From contig JAMKCF010000022.1 of NCBI GenBank assembly GCA_023634235.1, positions 1,488,001 through 1,552,000 of the forward strand: a stretch of 64,000 nt of DNA, given 5' to 3'. The position numbers were made by a program, and so were the translations under genes. This DNA comes from Pisaster brevispinus. Taxonomy: Eukaryota > Echinodermata > Asteroidea > Forcipulatida > Asteriidae. This document shows, in pieces, positions 8,863 through 21,226 of the stretch; positions within the stretch are counted from its first letter, which is position 1; every line of letters begins with the position of its first letter. Below the pieces are notes generated by a model, which did no database searches, was not told the DNA's origin, and was given only the letters and a program-made list of their open reading frames with translations.

Positions 8863-10200
8863 GTGAAGTCACGGCCGTGCATGTGCAGTAACTGGGTTAG
8901 AGATCATAATTCCATGTAGAGTCACAGGCCTGCTATGATCATGACGACAGTCCCCCTATAAAGACGACTGTGCTGCCAAAGTTTTGGAGGCTCACTCATC
9001 CACCTCACCGTGTTTTGATTTGGTATCTTGAGCCGCAAGTACAGTTAGGTTGGAGGTAAATATTCAATGTACCAACATCGTACAGGGAAAGTGCAAGCAG
9101 AAAATATTGTTTATGAATCATTCATGAAGGTACTCTAAAAGTTTTAATATTGTCATCCATCATCCATTTTGGGATGTTTTCTGACTGATATTAACGATAC
9201 TAACAGGCCATTCAAATTGCACACATCTATTGACACTCTTGTTCTTCTTTTGTTCTTTCTGTCCAAAATCATGGCTTTGTGTTGGCTGTGGCTAACTTTG
9301 GCTCTGTGAGGTTTTCTGAAGCCATTCAACAAAGGGGTTTAAAACCACGACCTAAGCGAATGTTATCAGAGGACTTCTGAAGCCATGTGCTTTCAACACG
9401 GGGGTTTCAAACCACGACCTAAACGACCAGGCCTGACAAAGTTTTGTATCCCCTCTCAAGAAAAACAAGATGGCCACCCGCTTTTAGAAAAGGGTTCTGT
9501 CTCTCCAGTGGTCCCTGAAATATGTTTAATGGATTGTGACAGCTTTCCTTGTATGCAACTGACTCTGTCAAATCCAATTAACAATCTCATTCATACAATG
9601 ATGTGTGATTAATTATTTTCTTAAAAAGAGCTAAGTTTTGTGGCGAGTGATGGCAGACGTAATTGCTACACTCTTGCTGTCACTGTGATTTCAGTGGATC
9701 TTGTAAATTCTGTTTAATAACTTTTTTTTAAATTGATAATTTAAGGTAAAACCCAACGTTGTCTTCCATTCACCAATATTATGATTAACTCTAGGTGTCC
9801 GTAGATAGTAGCATCAGAACGTTGATATGATGTGTAGAGTTTAGTGTGTGTGTTATTAGTTCCAGTAGTCACGGATGATCTTGTCCGATTGAATTTTTTT
9901 CTTTTTCTGAATGGTGTATTAGATGTAAGTTCAATTCAGCTGTAAATGGCATCGCAAGATGGTCATTACATATTCAATTGGGTAGCTTTTTCACTTCAAC
10001 TTTTGTGAACTTGTAAAGGAGAGCAACAGTGGACTGCATTCAGTAAAGAGGACTCAGAAGTACACAGGATTCTGTGTACTAACGATTGCTGTTTGTAACA
10101 AATGCTGATATAGTCAAACTTCAGTCAAAGATTTGTGTATGCACGTACTTTGTGGGTCCCTTTCTGAATAAGGATATTGTGTCTGTTGCGATACTACTGC
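8863..10200. other. non-coding DNA with one imperfect local duplication
   Basis: Segments of about 45 bp at 9314-9358 and 9377-9425 share TTCTGAAGCCAT and AAACCACGACCTAA. No exon with splice sites or long frame could be supported. A 75-codon frame at 9385-9612 has no recognisable domain. Confidence 0.4.
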
Positions 10201-10299
10201 ACTTGTGTACCAGGACATTAAAATGGGGTTTGTTGATGAGCCAGACGCTCTGGCCATAATGTCACACCGTTATTATCGGTTTACTGTCCTGCCCAACTG

Positions 10300-10610
10300 G
10301 CCTTTGCCACCAAAAATTCCACAGGAGACCCAAGTCCACAGTACACAAGCCATTGGGTTTCTGCATAGTATCAGCTGTACAAGCAGAAGAAACTCATGTA
10401 CCCAAATCTAGCCTGCAAGGCAGCGTTCTCCCCTAACAGTGGTCCGCTGGCCAAACGCCAGTTAAAACAACTGAGGACCAGTGAAAAGACAAGCCTGCTG
10501 GTTAGTCACTGAAAAAGTTAAAGGCAAACCCTACTGGAAGGTGTGGTACTTTGTGGCAGTTTGTGGTACCAGTTTCTAATAGGGTTATGTTTGCATCATT
10601 CATAGAGTGC
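10300..10610. repeat. dispersed repeat related to the left half of the tandem units
   Basis: Phrases such as CCACAGGAGACCCAAGTCCA and GGTACTTTGTGGCAGTTTGT match, in reverse complement, the stretch 26380-26480 of unit 1 and its equivalents. So part of the array unit belongs to an older dispersed repeat. Confidence 0.6.
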
Positions 10611-10669
10611 CAGGAATATAGACCTTAAGCATTGACGTCATCATGCCGCCATCTTAGAGGTAAATTGAT

Positions 10670-10745
10670 GATGCAACAGTGGAAAACACACAGGATGGGC
10701 CAATGAACGACCTTCTTTTGACCTCTAGCCGAGGGCGCCCTCCTC
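10670..10745 (-). repeat. dispersed repeat fragment shared with 1035-1100
   Basis: On the - strand it reads GAGGGCGCCCTCGGCTAGAG, then GTCAAAAGAAGGTCG and CATCCTGTGTG, parallel to 1040-1100. A TGACGTCA lies nearby at 10633-10640. Confidence 0.45.
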
Positions 10746-10904
10746 AAAATATGTTTTGTGCATAAGGTTTATATAGAGCAACAGCTGTGACTTTGAAGTT
10801 TGTGATTGGTTTACACTGACTATCCTTTTTATACCGATGGGTTTCATGCAGGTTTAGTATCTGAAAACTCAATGATAAGGTGTAACCTGGATAACTTTGG
10901 AAAC

Positions 10905-11120
10905 GGCTATTTTTGGCCTCTCAACCTCTTTGAATCAAGAAAAAGTACATTGTTGAAGTCAAGATAATGTACAGCCATTGGTAGTGGTTGCACCACTTTT
11001 TTTAGACTACTCACTCTCAATCAAGATAAGGTACAACATTGGTATCGGTGTTAGCACTTGTCTTTTTGGTTTGCTTACTCTCTTTGAATCAAGATAAGGT
11101 ATAGGTTTGGTAAAGTTGGT
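10905..11120 (+). repeat. degenerate tandem repeat of about 80 bp, three copies
   Basis: The phrase CTCTTTGAATCAAGATAAGG recurs in variants near 10925, 11010 and 11088, each followed by a GTACA-like and a TTGGT-like block. Confidence 0.5.
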
Positions 11121-11273
11121 TTAATTGCTGCTTACTCAAAGGTATTTATCGTAACTGCAAAGTTACATCTAATTAGTCTTTGTTACCACTTGTATTTGGG
11201 TATCTACAGCTACACATGTCAGCCTGTTATAGTTAATCATATTATTATTAAGTTGTCTTTAGAATTGAACATC

Positions 11274-11410
11274 AAGTCCCAATTTCGTACAGCTGTTACC
11301 AAAAAAATTTCTTGCTAGGCAGGAACCGGTCACCAGCCAATATGCCATATCATTTACAATAATTGTAACTGGTGCCCTGCTAGTACATTGCTCATCAAAT
11401 TTAATTGGCT
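11274..11410. repeat. degenerate MITE-like repeat (CCCAATTTC family)
   Basis: It begins AGTCCCAATTTCGTACAGCT and contains CACCAGCCAATATGCCATAT and TAACTGGTGCCCTGCTA, parallel to the copies at 7893 and 12190. Confidence 0.45.
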
Positions 11411-11800
11411 TTGTCTGCTTAGACAGCTTTGTGAAATTGGACTTGGCTGGGTTTATAGATCGCTGTGAGCGCATTGTGCTGATGGGGCGGGGGGTGGTAC
11501 TATTAGTGATTTGCATATCACAATAAGCTGCTGTTTTTTGTTCATTTATGCAATAATATTTGTGATGGGAAACTTATTCTTATTGACCCTTATGTGTCTT
11601 TGATGATTTGAATGGAAAGTACAGCATTGGTTTCAGATCAGACCTTCATTTTAACCCTGGGCTCTACATCCAGAGGAGTTCCATCAATCAAAGGGGCTTT
11701 TGAGAAAGGGGGAGGGTCATCTGATTGTCTCGAGTTGTTGAGGTCTTAAAGACTTGATAGACGATAATTTTGTCCCTATACGATTCAGTTAATTTATCGG
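11411..11800. other. no feature recognised
   Basis: I see no gene or structured repeat here. The stretch runs into the ATCA-rich tract. Confidence 0.4.
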
Positions 11801-11875
11801 TCAATCAATCAGCCGGCCAATCAGATGATCAATCAATACATCAATCAATCAATCGATCGATCAGTCAATCAGTAC
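11801..11875. repeat. imperfect (ATCA)n simple repeat
   Basis: Repeated ATCA, TCAATC and CGATCGATC words run over about 75 bp. Confidence 0.75.
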
Positions 11876-12189
11876 ACTTCCGAATCACATATGGTCATAC
11901 CGCAGCCTGGGGATCTCCCTTGATCAATCCCATTTGTCCAACCTAAGGATTAATTCTTACCCAGCCATTTGGTGCTTCTGACAATACTGAGAGAATCTTT
12001 GAATTCCTACAAAATTGTTTTCTTTCCTTTTTAAAGAAGGGAGCAACAGCTGTATTTGAAGTGATTAATGCATGGAGCGATTATCCAGAAAATAAGCTGG
12101 TAGACCCATTGCAAATAGTTTATCTACTCCTACTGCACCATTTTGGGGGTTAAAATTGTTGAGTAGCGCATGTGCGTTGACTTCAACTA

Positions 12190-12370
12190 GGGCCCAATTT
12201 CATAAAGCTGCTTAAGCACAAAAAATAGCTAAGCACAACAAAATTATGCTTACCAGAATAAGGGTACCAGCCAAACTACCATGTCATGTGTACATTTGTG
12301 ACTGATATCCTGCTCATTTCTGCTAAGCTATCAATTGTTTAGCATTTTTTTCTGCTGAAGCAGCTCTATG
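12190..12370. repeat. MITE, CCCAATTTCATAAAGCTG family
   Basis: The left end GGGCCCAATTTCATAAAGCT is intact. The right end GAAGCAGCTCTATGG is the start of the inverted terminus and is then lost. The interior is AGCAAG/TAAGCA-rich. Confidence 0.6.
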
Positions 12371-12867
12371 GTTGCCGTGATTCCAAAATGTTTGAAAACT
12401 AGTGCCATTTTGATTGAGCTACTCGAACACATTAACTTGCTAAGAACAGAAAAATCCTGGTCAGCAGAAGAGTCTTGAGCCAGCACAACTTTTAGAGACT
12501 TATAAGAATAACTAAATAACAGGCCACAACCATGTGTTGGGAATCTCCTCTTTGAAGATGAGAGAGAGAGATAGGGGTGAGATAGGTCTGATCATTTTGA
12601 AGATTGTACTCTGTACGTCCTCAAGGAGAAGAGGACAAGGGTGTTTTGCTGACTCTTCTTGAAGACATACAGAGTACACTCTTTGAAACTTTGAGACCAT
12701 TCTCACCTCTGGTTCTTGTTGAGAACTGCCACATCTTCCATTTAAGAGTAATTTGTGCACGGTCAGTTGTCACAGTTATTCTTATACTTTTCATACGGCA
12801 TGCAAAGATTCAAATCTTACATAGTAATTTATATTGTTTGTGACAGGGTTGTGGTATTTGTTTGCAA

Positions 12868-12945
12868 ACTTGTGCTTAGCACATTAAATTTTATAATGTT
12901 TCGCTAAGCACAACTGCTGCTGAACAGCTCTATGAAATTGGGTCC
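12868..12945. repeat. right-end fragment of the same MITE family
   Basis: It ends CAGCTCTATGAAATTGGGTC, the inverse of the family's left terminus. Between 12371 and 12867 I see no gene. Confidence 0.55.
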
Positions 12946-15102
12946 TAGTGTGTGGTTTGAGCCTCGTAAAGAGGGTAGATGCTTAACACCATCTGCAAGT
13001 CTACTGATTAGGTTAATTTGACTGACTGGTCAAGACCTGTGTTGTGACTTTCCTTTAATTTGTCTTTCTATGCCAATGTACAGATTGTATGCATTCATAT
13101 TTATTGCCATTTCATACTGACATGACTGATGGAGTGTGAAGGGTGGGGGATTCAGTATATAGTGTGTGAGTTGTGTGTTGATTTCCATTGCAGTTTTGAG
13201 TTGATTTCTTACAGTTTACGTGAATTTCTCATTTATAGCCAAAAACTCAGAATTCTACTTACCGGTTTCACTGTGACTTTTCTACGACAGAAACATTCAC
13301 CCCGGAACCCCACTTCCCCAAGGCCAGTGATGCTCGGTCACTGGCCTACTGTTGGTCTCAAATAACAGAAATGCTAAAGAGCAGGGAGAAGGGCCTACTG
13401 TTTCTTACTGGATTTCTCCAAAAAAAATATTTTGTCATTTTTATGATTCAAAATTGCTTTCATAATAGTATTTAAAGTGTTTTCCAAACTATAAAGTGTT
13501 TTCCAAACTATAAACAAGATCCTGTGGAATTGTGTACACATTTGGAGTCAGTAAACTCACAGGCAGTGGTCCGCTAAACCACCTGTTCATACCTCATTAA
13601 CCTTTTAACCTTTTAACTCACTAAATTGTTCTTTGTTCAACCCCAAACTATTACAAATTTACCCAGTTACTTTCCCTTGTGGTATATAAATTGGTATCAT
13701 TAACTTTTGATCAGATAAGAAAGATTCAGTTAAAACCTGCTCACTCACAAACCATAGAGTACCCACCTGATATGACAAACTCGGGTCAGGTTTTAATGGG
13801 TGATTAAGAAACCCTTGTTTCTTTTTTCTCACTATAACTTCTCTATTTTCTGTGAATGTGATATGCGCTTTGAGATTCGTTTGTACAACAGTGGGGAAAA
13901 TTGCTGAACGTTGTTTTTTTTTACATGTTAAGCAAAAAATAGCATGTACATAACATGGTATTTTTGCAGGTAACCCATTTCTGCTACCAAGCAAAATTTG
14001 GTGGCGTTACAGCGACTCAACGTAGAGAGTTTCATGGTTTAACTGCAAACTACTCTCGTTATCAACGGTAACGTCCTTTTAGCATGTACACTTCCAGTGC
14101 AAATTGGCTAGGGTTTTTTTTTCTTCTCAAGCTCACGGCTTTGCTTCTAACACATGTGCTTCAGTTCAGTGTGTAATTATAGATTGGAAGACAAAAAATT
14201 CTTGAGAGATGACATTGCACAAATCCAACTTGTTCTTGAAACGCTAATGTATTTATCTAGCACTATGGGTTTTGATCTGTACGGTTGCATTGCGGATAAT
14301 CCTAGAAAATAGACTTCACATTTATAGGTATAGGCAAGTTCTGTACATATTGAATATTATTATAAACACTAAAGTACTCTCATTCTAAGGTATGTAAATT
14401 GTACTATAGATCCAAGAAGGGGGGTGGTGTTTTAAGGTAGACGTATATAAATACATTGTTGATATAATCATGAGAGAGAAAACAAAATGTTGTTGTTAAC
14501 TCTGTGTAATATCCGAGGCTGCTGGCAGCTTGATTCAGTATTCAGCCGGTGAATGCGGGGAACCAGTGTAGCTCTCCCCACTTAACGTGAAAAGGAAATC
14601 ACTACAAACTCTTAACTTAAATTGAAAAGTGGTAAAGAATAGTGTTGTACACTATTAGAGACTTCTTGTCATTAAAGTTTAGTCGGTCTCCGCTGGCTGG
14701 ATGTCTATGTTTACCCAAGGTGATAGGGAATTAATATATTTTATAAGATGTTACACATATTTAACGTAGGAGCTTTTGTTGAGTGCTGTAACGCAGCGTC
14801 TTCACAACAACAAAACTATAAAGTAAAAAGTCAAAAGTTTTGTAACGTAACAGAAACATGCATTGTTAGGTACACAGTGTTTTAAAGAAGCTAATAAATA
14901 GTCTGGTGCAAATCTCGACCCAATTTGGCTAAAGGGAGAAAATGCTTTAATGAACAAATGATTTGCCTTGAGTGAAAGGTAGGATAATAGATTGGTAATT
15001 ACTACAAAAATTAATTACTGGCAGATATTGATAGTATAAACAAGTTTGAGACAAGATTCCCGTAAAGTAATGTGGTTTGGATAATTTATGACAAAATATT
15101 TG
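12946..15102. other. long stretch without a supported gene
   Basis: A 22-bp duplication (AAGTGTTTTCCAAACTATAA twice) lies at about 13477-13513. Frames of 78 codons (13129-13365) and 111 codons (13659-13994, - strand) have no recognisable domain or splice context and look like chance. Confidence 0.4.
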
Positions 15103-15142
15103 AATCTGAGAAACGATTCATGCATGAATCGTTTCTCAGATT
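15103..15142. repeat. perfect 40-bp palindrome without spacer
   Basis: AATCTGAGAAACGATTCATG is followed immediately by its exact reverse complement. Nothing around it looks like a transposon end. Confidence 0.95.
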
Positions 15143-15855
15143 TTTGATGGTTGAATGAAAATCCAAATTTCCATGGTGTCTGGTCGCGAATGCTGCGGCC
15201 AGAGCTGTGGTTGGTACCTGCTGTCACCTCGCTAAATGTAGACAGATTGTGAAAATATTGATACAGTTTTATTTGCTGTTTCTCAAAAAGTTGACACTGT
15301 ATTCAGCTGACACTTTCACAGATGACCTTTTGTCATGTCTTTCTTTATAATTTTGCCTATAAATCAGCATTTCGTTGACAAAAACCAATCTATGATCCTA
15401 CCTTTAGAAAGGAAAGCAGTCACAATCAGTTTTATCTTTCATTAAATGACTGCTAAACATGATTTTCCTGGGCTTATCTAGTTGTTTGCTAGGCATATTA
15501 AACCAAGAACACTTGTTACAAGAAACTGTGTAGTCAGAAAGCAGTTGTGTATTACAGAGTTTCGTTTGAAATTCCATGCATTAAATCTATTGATAAATAG
15601 TACATGTTATTTCCTGTTGTCTTATAAAGAGGTTTACCGGCCGGTTTTATACTCACTTCAGGAAGATCTACAGGAGTCAAATTACTAACAAATGTAAAAG
15701 GAAAGGCACAATATATGACCTGTTGGTTCTATGGTGTACAATGAGGGGACTTGGGGGAACGTTGTGCAGCAGCTGATACATATGTGCCAAGTTATTTTCT
15801 ACATTGATGGCATAGTCCTGAAATGCACACATTTCTTAGAGCGATCAACTGACCT
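15143..15855. other. no feature recognised
   Basis: I see no exon, RNA gene or tandem repeat that I can support. The short frames present lack domains. Confidence 0.4.
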
Positions 15856-16050
15856 GAGCCCAATTTCATAAAGCTGTTAACCAGAAAATTCTGCTTGGCA
15901 AATTTGTTTACTTAGCAAGAAATGTGCGGCATACCAGTGGCAACAATGGAAACTTTATGGAATGTTGGCTAGTAACCTTTTTCTGCTAAGCAAGATTTGT
16001 CTGTGCTTAGCAAGTTTTTTGTGCTTACAGGCTTTATGAAAATGGGCCCA
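15856..16050. repeat. complete MITE, CCCAATTTCATAAAGCTG family
   Basis: The left end GAGCCCAATTTCATAAAGCT and the right end GGCTTTATGAAAATGGGCCC are inverted copies. The interior repeats GCTTAGCAAG words. At 195 bp it is the best-preserved member in the window. Confidence 0.7.
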
Positions 16051-16514
16051 GGTACGTTGTGCTGCCACAAAAGGTTCCCGAAGGTCTCCCATTGAGGGCG
16101 GGGTGGGATGTGATTTTAGGGCTTTTTGGGTGGATTGTCAAAGTTTATGTGCTGGATGTATGGTTACTGTAGTTCCCTTTAATAGATCTATGCAATATAA
16201 TAAAAAAGATAATTGTAAAGAAAGTTGTGTCCGGACTTCTTTAATTTGTCATTATTTGAGTAAACTAGAGGTGTTTTTTTTTTAAAGAGTTATGTACAGT
16301 TTGCTGATTGTACACACCAGGTGTCAAGTGCTGGGAGAAAAAGGAGGGGGGCCTTGTTACTTCACTTTAGTACAAGCATCATATTTCTCCTACTTCAGTC
16401 TGATTTCCATTTTATTATTATTTTTTTCCCATGGAAAAAACTGTGATAAAATTGCTGAAAAGTCTTTAAAAGCCGACACCGATGGTATAATGTATATCAG
16501 CCCGTGTACTCGAT

Positions 16515-16745
16515 ACAATAAAAATAATAATAATAATCGATTCTTATATAGCGCTTTATCACAGCCCGAAGGCCGTATCAAAGCGCTTCTGACATTATTA
16601 CCCCTGGTCACTGGGCCGTATATTTCATTCCTTAAACCATCTCAGCTCCCTGGGGAGTATACAGCCGGTGCTGCGAGTTACTGTGCTCCAAGCTAATCAT
16701 TCACATAAACCATCTCTGCCCTCACAGGTACGCATTTTACCCCTG
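16515..16745 (+). repeat. SINE-like dispersed repeat with (AAT)n start
   Basis: An (AAT)n tract leads into TCTTATATAGCGCTTTATCA, CAAAGCGCTTCTGACATTAT and CAGCTCCCTGGGGAGTATAC. I recall this arrangement from abundant repeats of marine deuterostomes. Its polymerase promoter class is not evident. Confidence 0.5.
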
Positions 16746-16956
16746 GGTTGAATGTGACTACTTTTTTCCCAAGGACCAAATATATTGCCTGTTACTTTGA
16801 CACTTTAAGGGGGAAAAAATAGGTCCTTTGTCAATTATGTCTTGATTTACATTTACAAACAAAACCTAGGACTACGAGACACTTCTAAAGACAATTTAAA
16901 ATAGAAGGAAACAATTGTACACCGTTAACAACACACCTGTGCGCTTAAAAGAAAAT

Positions 16957-17050
16957 TTGTGTGGAGCTGAAAGGCAAGAGAACCAAAGTGGAAGTGCCTG
17001 ACATTGTGTGGAGCTGAAAGGCAAGAGAACCAAAGTGGAAGTGCCTGACA
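16957..17050 (+). repeat. exact-looking 47-bp tandem duplication
   Basis: Two consecutive copies begin TTGTGTGGAGCTGAAAGGCA at 16957 and 17004. Confidence 0.9.
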
Positions 17051-19400
17051 TGCTGTCGGATGGTGAGTGTTTCTATGGGGATTGTACTTAGTCCCTTGCT
17101 CAGTCCAGGATACAGGTAATCAATCCTTCTTTTTCTTTTCTTTTTTTAAATACTGGTAATTTATATCTTAGGTAATTTTGGTTGTTAAGTAGTTTGCAAT
17201 TAACAGCTAAATTCTATTTTCTGAAGGAAAAAATCCCAACAGATCAGTTTAAATCTGAAAGCTCACTAACTGTTAAGTTCCTACCAGTACCAACCCTCTA
17301 GAGAATTACACAGGGGCATGATCTTGGCCTTGGTGCCCCTTCAAAGCTTCCAATAGACTACAATTTTCCAATGAAAGCCCTTTGCAAAATGAAAATGGAC
17401 TTGCCTTTTCAAAAATGAAACTCCAGGCCTAAACAGGGTTTCTGCAGATCTTTAAAAATTATAACAAAGCCTTAAATTGAACTATCCAGATTAAAAGGTA
17501 TTAAAGTAAGTTATTTATGGATGCAGCGTTGAAAGAATTTTCCTATGAGCTTATAAAGAACCAAAATATGCTGCGAGTAAAAAAGTGTGAGTGGGTGTAG
17601 CTGTTTCTCACCTGCTTTATATTCACCTATTTTTTATTATTATTTTTTTTTTTGCTTTTTGAAGTGTGCAGATACCCTGAAAAACCACCAGTTCTTGTTG
17701 AGAAAGGCTCTGCTGGGGTTGAAAGTGTAGGCTTGGCATTAACAATAATTGTTTGCATTGCTTAGATCAATTTAGATTGCCACGATGGAAATGGCCTGCA
17801 TGAACACACACACACAAAATCCTGAGAAGATGGGCAATTTTGCATTACCTTCACTGACAACAAAAAGTATTGTAATTTTGTTTCATTTATTTAATTTTGT
17901 CATTTATACATTTCACAGGTAAAAACACCACAATTACATCATCAAAATGTACATTAATTACAAAAGGCAAGATATATAAAATATATATATAAACAGCTGA
18001 TTACACAAACCGTTTCAAAGACAGGACTACTAAATTACTGTCAGGTTGTTTTCTAAACGTCATTAAAACAAAACATTCCGAAAGCCACATCACAAGAGGA
18101 ACTTTAAAAAAAATAAAAAAAACAAACAAACAATATTTTTGTTTGTTTGATTATCGTTATAAAATTGTTTCGGTTTTTAAAAAATGTGACCAAAAAAATG
18201 GGAAAATCAAACACTTTTTTACAACAAATTTGCGTCTTTTTTTAAACTTCGTCTTTTGACAGTTTGGGAAATTTACTTTTTGTATCATAATCATGTAAAT
18301 TTGGATTCAAGAACAATTTGTGGAAAGTTTCAACTCTGATGTATTTTGTGCTTTGCTCTATAGTTTAGGGGAAAAAACGGTTTTGAGAGGAATTATGAGT
18401 CAATTATAAATTAATAAACGTACTTGTGTTATATATTTTGTAAGTAACAAGCCAAAAACATGCAAACTGCGACGTAACTATTTAAATTCCCAACCACGCC
18501 CACCACCCAGCTTAAAAAACATTGCGCTTATCCGTCACAAGGTGGCGCCATCAATGTTATCAATTTTGCAGATGGCGACTTGCTAACCAGATGTTACACG
18601 AAAATTATACTACTGCTTTTTTGAGTGATGGTTTGTCAGGGATCCTGCTCGAGTTAATTGAATATCTGCATAATAAAGCCTGTACCTTTGTTAATTAGTG
18701 GATGACACGTGTGGCGAGCTGTGAGGCGTTTAAAAGGTAATTTTCATGTTTTATATCTCATTGACTACGACCTGTCTAGCTCTAGGTAGGTGTTGAATCT
18801 TATAATAAGTTGTTGCTGATGTGCCTGTGGCACCACCACCACTGGCACTGTCACTGTGCTGTGTCATTTTGTCAATGTAACTTTGGTTCTTTTTCTGTAT
18901 TCACTGGTTGTGTTGAGTCTTGTTGTAGTGCATAAATTGCCATTTCCGACCATCTTTTAGTAAACACTAGTTTTAATATGATTAATAAGCCGCTTTACAG
19001 TGTGTACTGTGTAGTGCCCTCTCTGTGACGCGTACACAAAAGTTGAAGTTTAGTAATCAGCGGACTAGCCCTGGTGTGGTAGTGGTAGGACGTCAGCTTC
19101 CTTCCTCCATGGTGTATGTTGCACTACACTGACGTCCTGGGTAAAGCTTCTGTACCATGCAAAACAAAATTTTGACTAGTGTTTTTTCATATTTTTACCT
19201 AACAAATAACAAATAATAAATATATCCATGAATGATATTCCAGAAAATAAATCGAAGATCCACACTACTGTTTTAAACATCATGTACCGATCGATGAGTG
19301 AGTACGTGTGTGCATGTGCGAAATGCATAGCAACTGCATTAACTTCGGGGTCAATGCGCCCTTATAGCACGAACGAATGCAGTCTAGGTGTAAGACTTCG
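17051..19400. other. AT-rich stretch without a supported gene
   Basis: It contains A/T homopolymer tracts (for example 18100-18130), a short (TA)n near 17970-17990 and an AATAAA near 18672. No exon structure was recognised on either strand. Confidence 0.4.
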
Positions 19401-19502
19401 TTTTGATCTGTCACAATATTTCCCAGCGAGATGGTACTATCATTTGCAGGCGGTTTGTGGATGATAGCGCCCTCTCGCAGGGAAATTATGACAAATCAAA
19501 AT
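19401..19502. repeat. short fold-back element with about 30-bp arms
   Basis: TTTTGATCTGTCACAATATT at the left is answered by GGAAATTATGACAAATCAAA at the right. The arms also share the CCCAGCGAG and CTCTCGCAGGG blocks. The loop is about 40 bp. Confidence 0.6.
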
Positions 19503-20339
19503 GAGAGGAATCTTGTACCAGACTAGAACTTGCAGTGTGACGAACTTGCTATGGGCCCGCTTGCGTGCGAGTATTCATAAACTGAGTCAGAACAGAAAGT
19601 TACAACTAAGACGTCAATTTCCATTTTATTTTTCAAATAATGTCACCAAAGGTTAAAATTAACAATTCTAAACCCATTAGGCTAGGAGTTCCGGACCCAA
19701 GGAATATGTGAATGAAGTTTCAGCTCCCTCCATGAAAAATGCTTGTTATAATTTTTTTCGCAATGGTACATAACCTTACCCTGGATTCCGTCACGTTATA
19801 TGCAACAGAGGAGTCCAACCTGGCTAGCAGCGGACTAGACCCAGTATGCAGTATCACTCACTCAGTAGTAACTCCTTTTTTCCATATTTTTACATCTTCA
19901 GTCAGCTCTCTTTTAACATCATTCTTATCATAGTCGCCATTACAGCCCATTTATTTGTGTCTACAATTTGAAAATTGTAAAAGTACTTGAGCAAGTCAAA
20001 CCACTTTGATTGCAAATTTCTCCCATTTGCAAACATCCCATACTACTCAGTCAAACCTACTTCATTTTATTCCTTGCATTTGTGGAATTACTAATTCTAT
20101 GATACATGACGGACGGGCCTCACCAAATGATGAATTCGTCCAGGTGTGATGTTTTGAAAAAGGTAAACAAAAAATATGTACACAAATTACATTCAAGTTC
20201 GTCGTGCCTGGGGGCCACCATCTTAACTATGATTCGCCGCCTGTTGGAAACGGACGACTGCGTTGTTATCACTAAGTTATTATAATCGATGCATTTATTG
20301 CTATACAATCTATGTCTAGGTGATAGGGTGTATATTTGA
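19503..20339. other. no feature recognised
   Basis: I found no supported exon or repeat. Confidence 0.4.
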
Positions 20340-20860
20340 CTGCATTAACCCTAACCATGCTAAATGCAACAATATGCACCAAATGGTAATTTAGTTGTTG
20401 TAATCTGTTGCATTTGGCAGTCAACTCAGATGTCATTCTTTGACTGAACTTGTTGCATTTAGCAGTGAAGTGACTTCATATAGGTTTGGGTGCTTCTATT
20501 GTATCTGAACAAATATAATGGGTATTTCAAAATATTTTTTATGGGAAAAGTATTGAGAAGTATGATGTAGTATTAGGTAAGAATCATAATTCAAATCATA
20601 TTCAAAAGACTGTATAATAACAGTTAAACATTTAAATAACAGTTACAAGTCACCACTACACTTATGTGCATACTGTTGCATTTAGCAGGGCAAACACCCT
20701 TGCTCAGTCCATAGAGCAAGGACCAGTTGCTCTATGCTCAGTCCTTTCACAAACAGTATGCCTGCACATTGCAACAATATCCCTTGTTGCATTTTATTGC
20801 ATTTGGCATGGTTCTCATTTCAACTGTGTTGCATTCTGTTGCATTTGACAGGGTATGTAG
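20340..20860. repeat. cluster of TTGCATTTRGCA words
   Basis: Variants of GTTGCATTTGGCAG or GTTGCATTTAGCAG occur near 20408, 20452, 20673, 20795 and 20838, with an inverted GCTAAATGCAAC near 20358. Spacing is irregular, so it is not a simple tandem array. Confidence 0.6.
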
Positions 20861-21072
20861 AGAGACCCTAATGGGGGTTAGGGTTAATCAGCTACTCCTC
20901 CACTGGATATACAGGGAAGAAGCTTGCTGACTGTGATTAATTGAAAACATCCAGAAATAAGATCAGAACCATAGGGCAATAGAAATGACTAACTATATTT
21001 CTATTTTTATTTTAGAATACATAATTTTAGTCCTAAAAAAACCAAAAGAAAAGCACTTAGCCTAACTACACA

Positions 21073-21226
21073 TTAATGCATCGGTATACTAATATTAGCT
21101 ATTAATTACACAATGCTTTGTCGGGTTTCTAAACTCCAACGTAAGTGAGCCTAATGCATCGGTATACTAGTTAACTATTAATTACGCAATGCTTTGTCGG
21201 GTTTCTAGACTCCAACGTAATTGACC
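21073..21226 (+). repeat. 79-bp tandem duplication
   Basis: Two copies start TAATGCATCGGTATACTA at 21073 and 21152, and both run through AATGCTTTGTCGGGTTTCTA and CTCCAACGTAA with a few differences. Confidence 0.9.

Noticed and set aside
13659..13994. 111-codon - strand frame
   Set aside because: No recognisable motif, AT-rich low-complexity codons and no relatives elsewhere in the window.
20876..20888. GGGTTAGGGTTAA, telomere-like
   Set aside because: Only two adjacent repeats; far too short to be telomeric.
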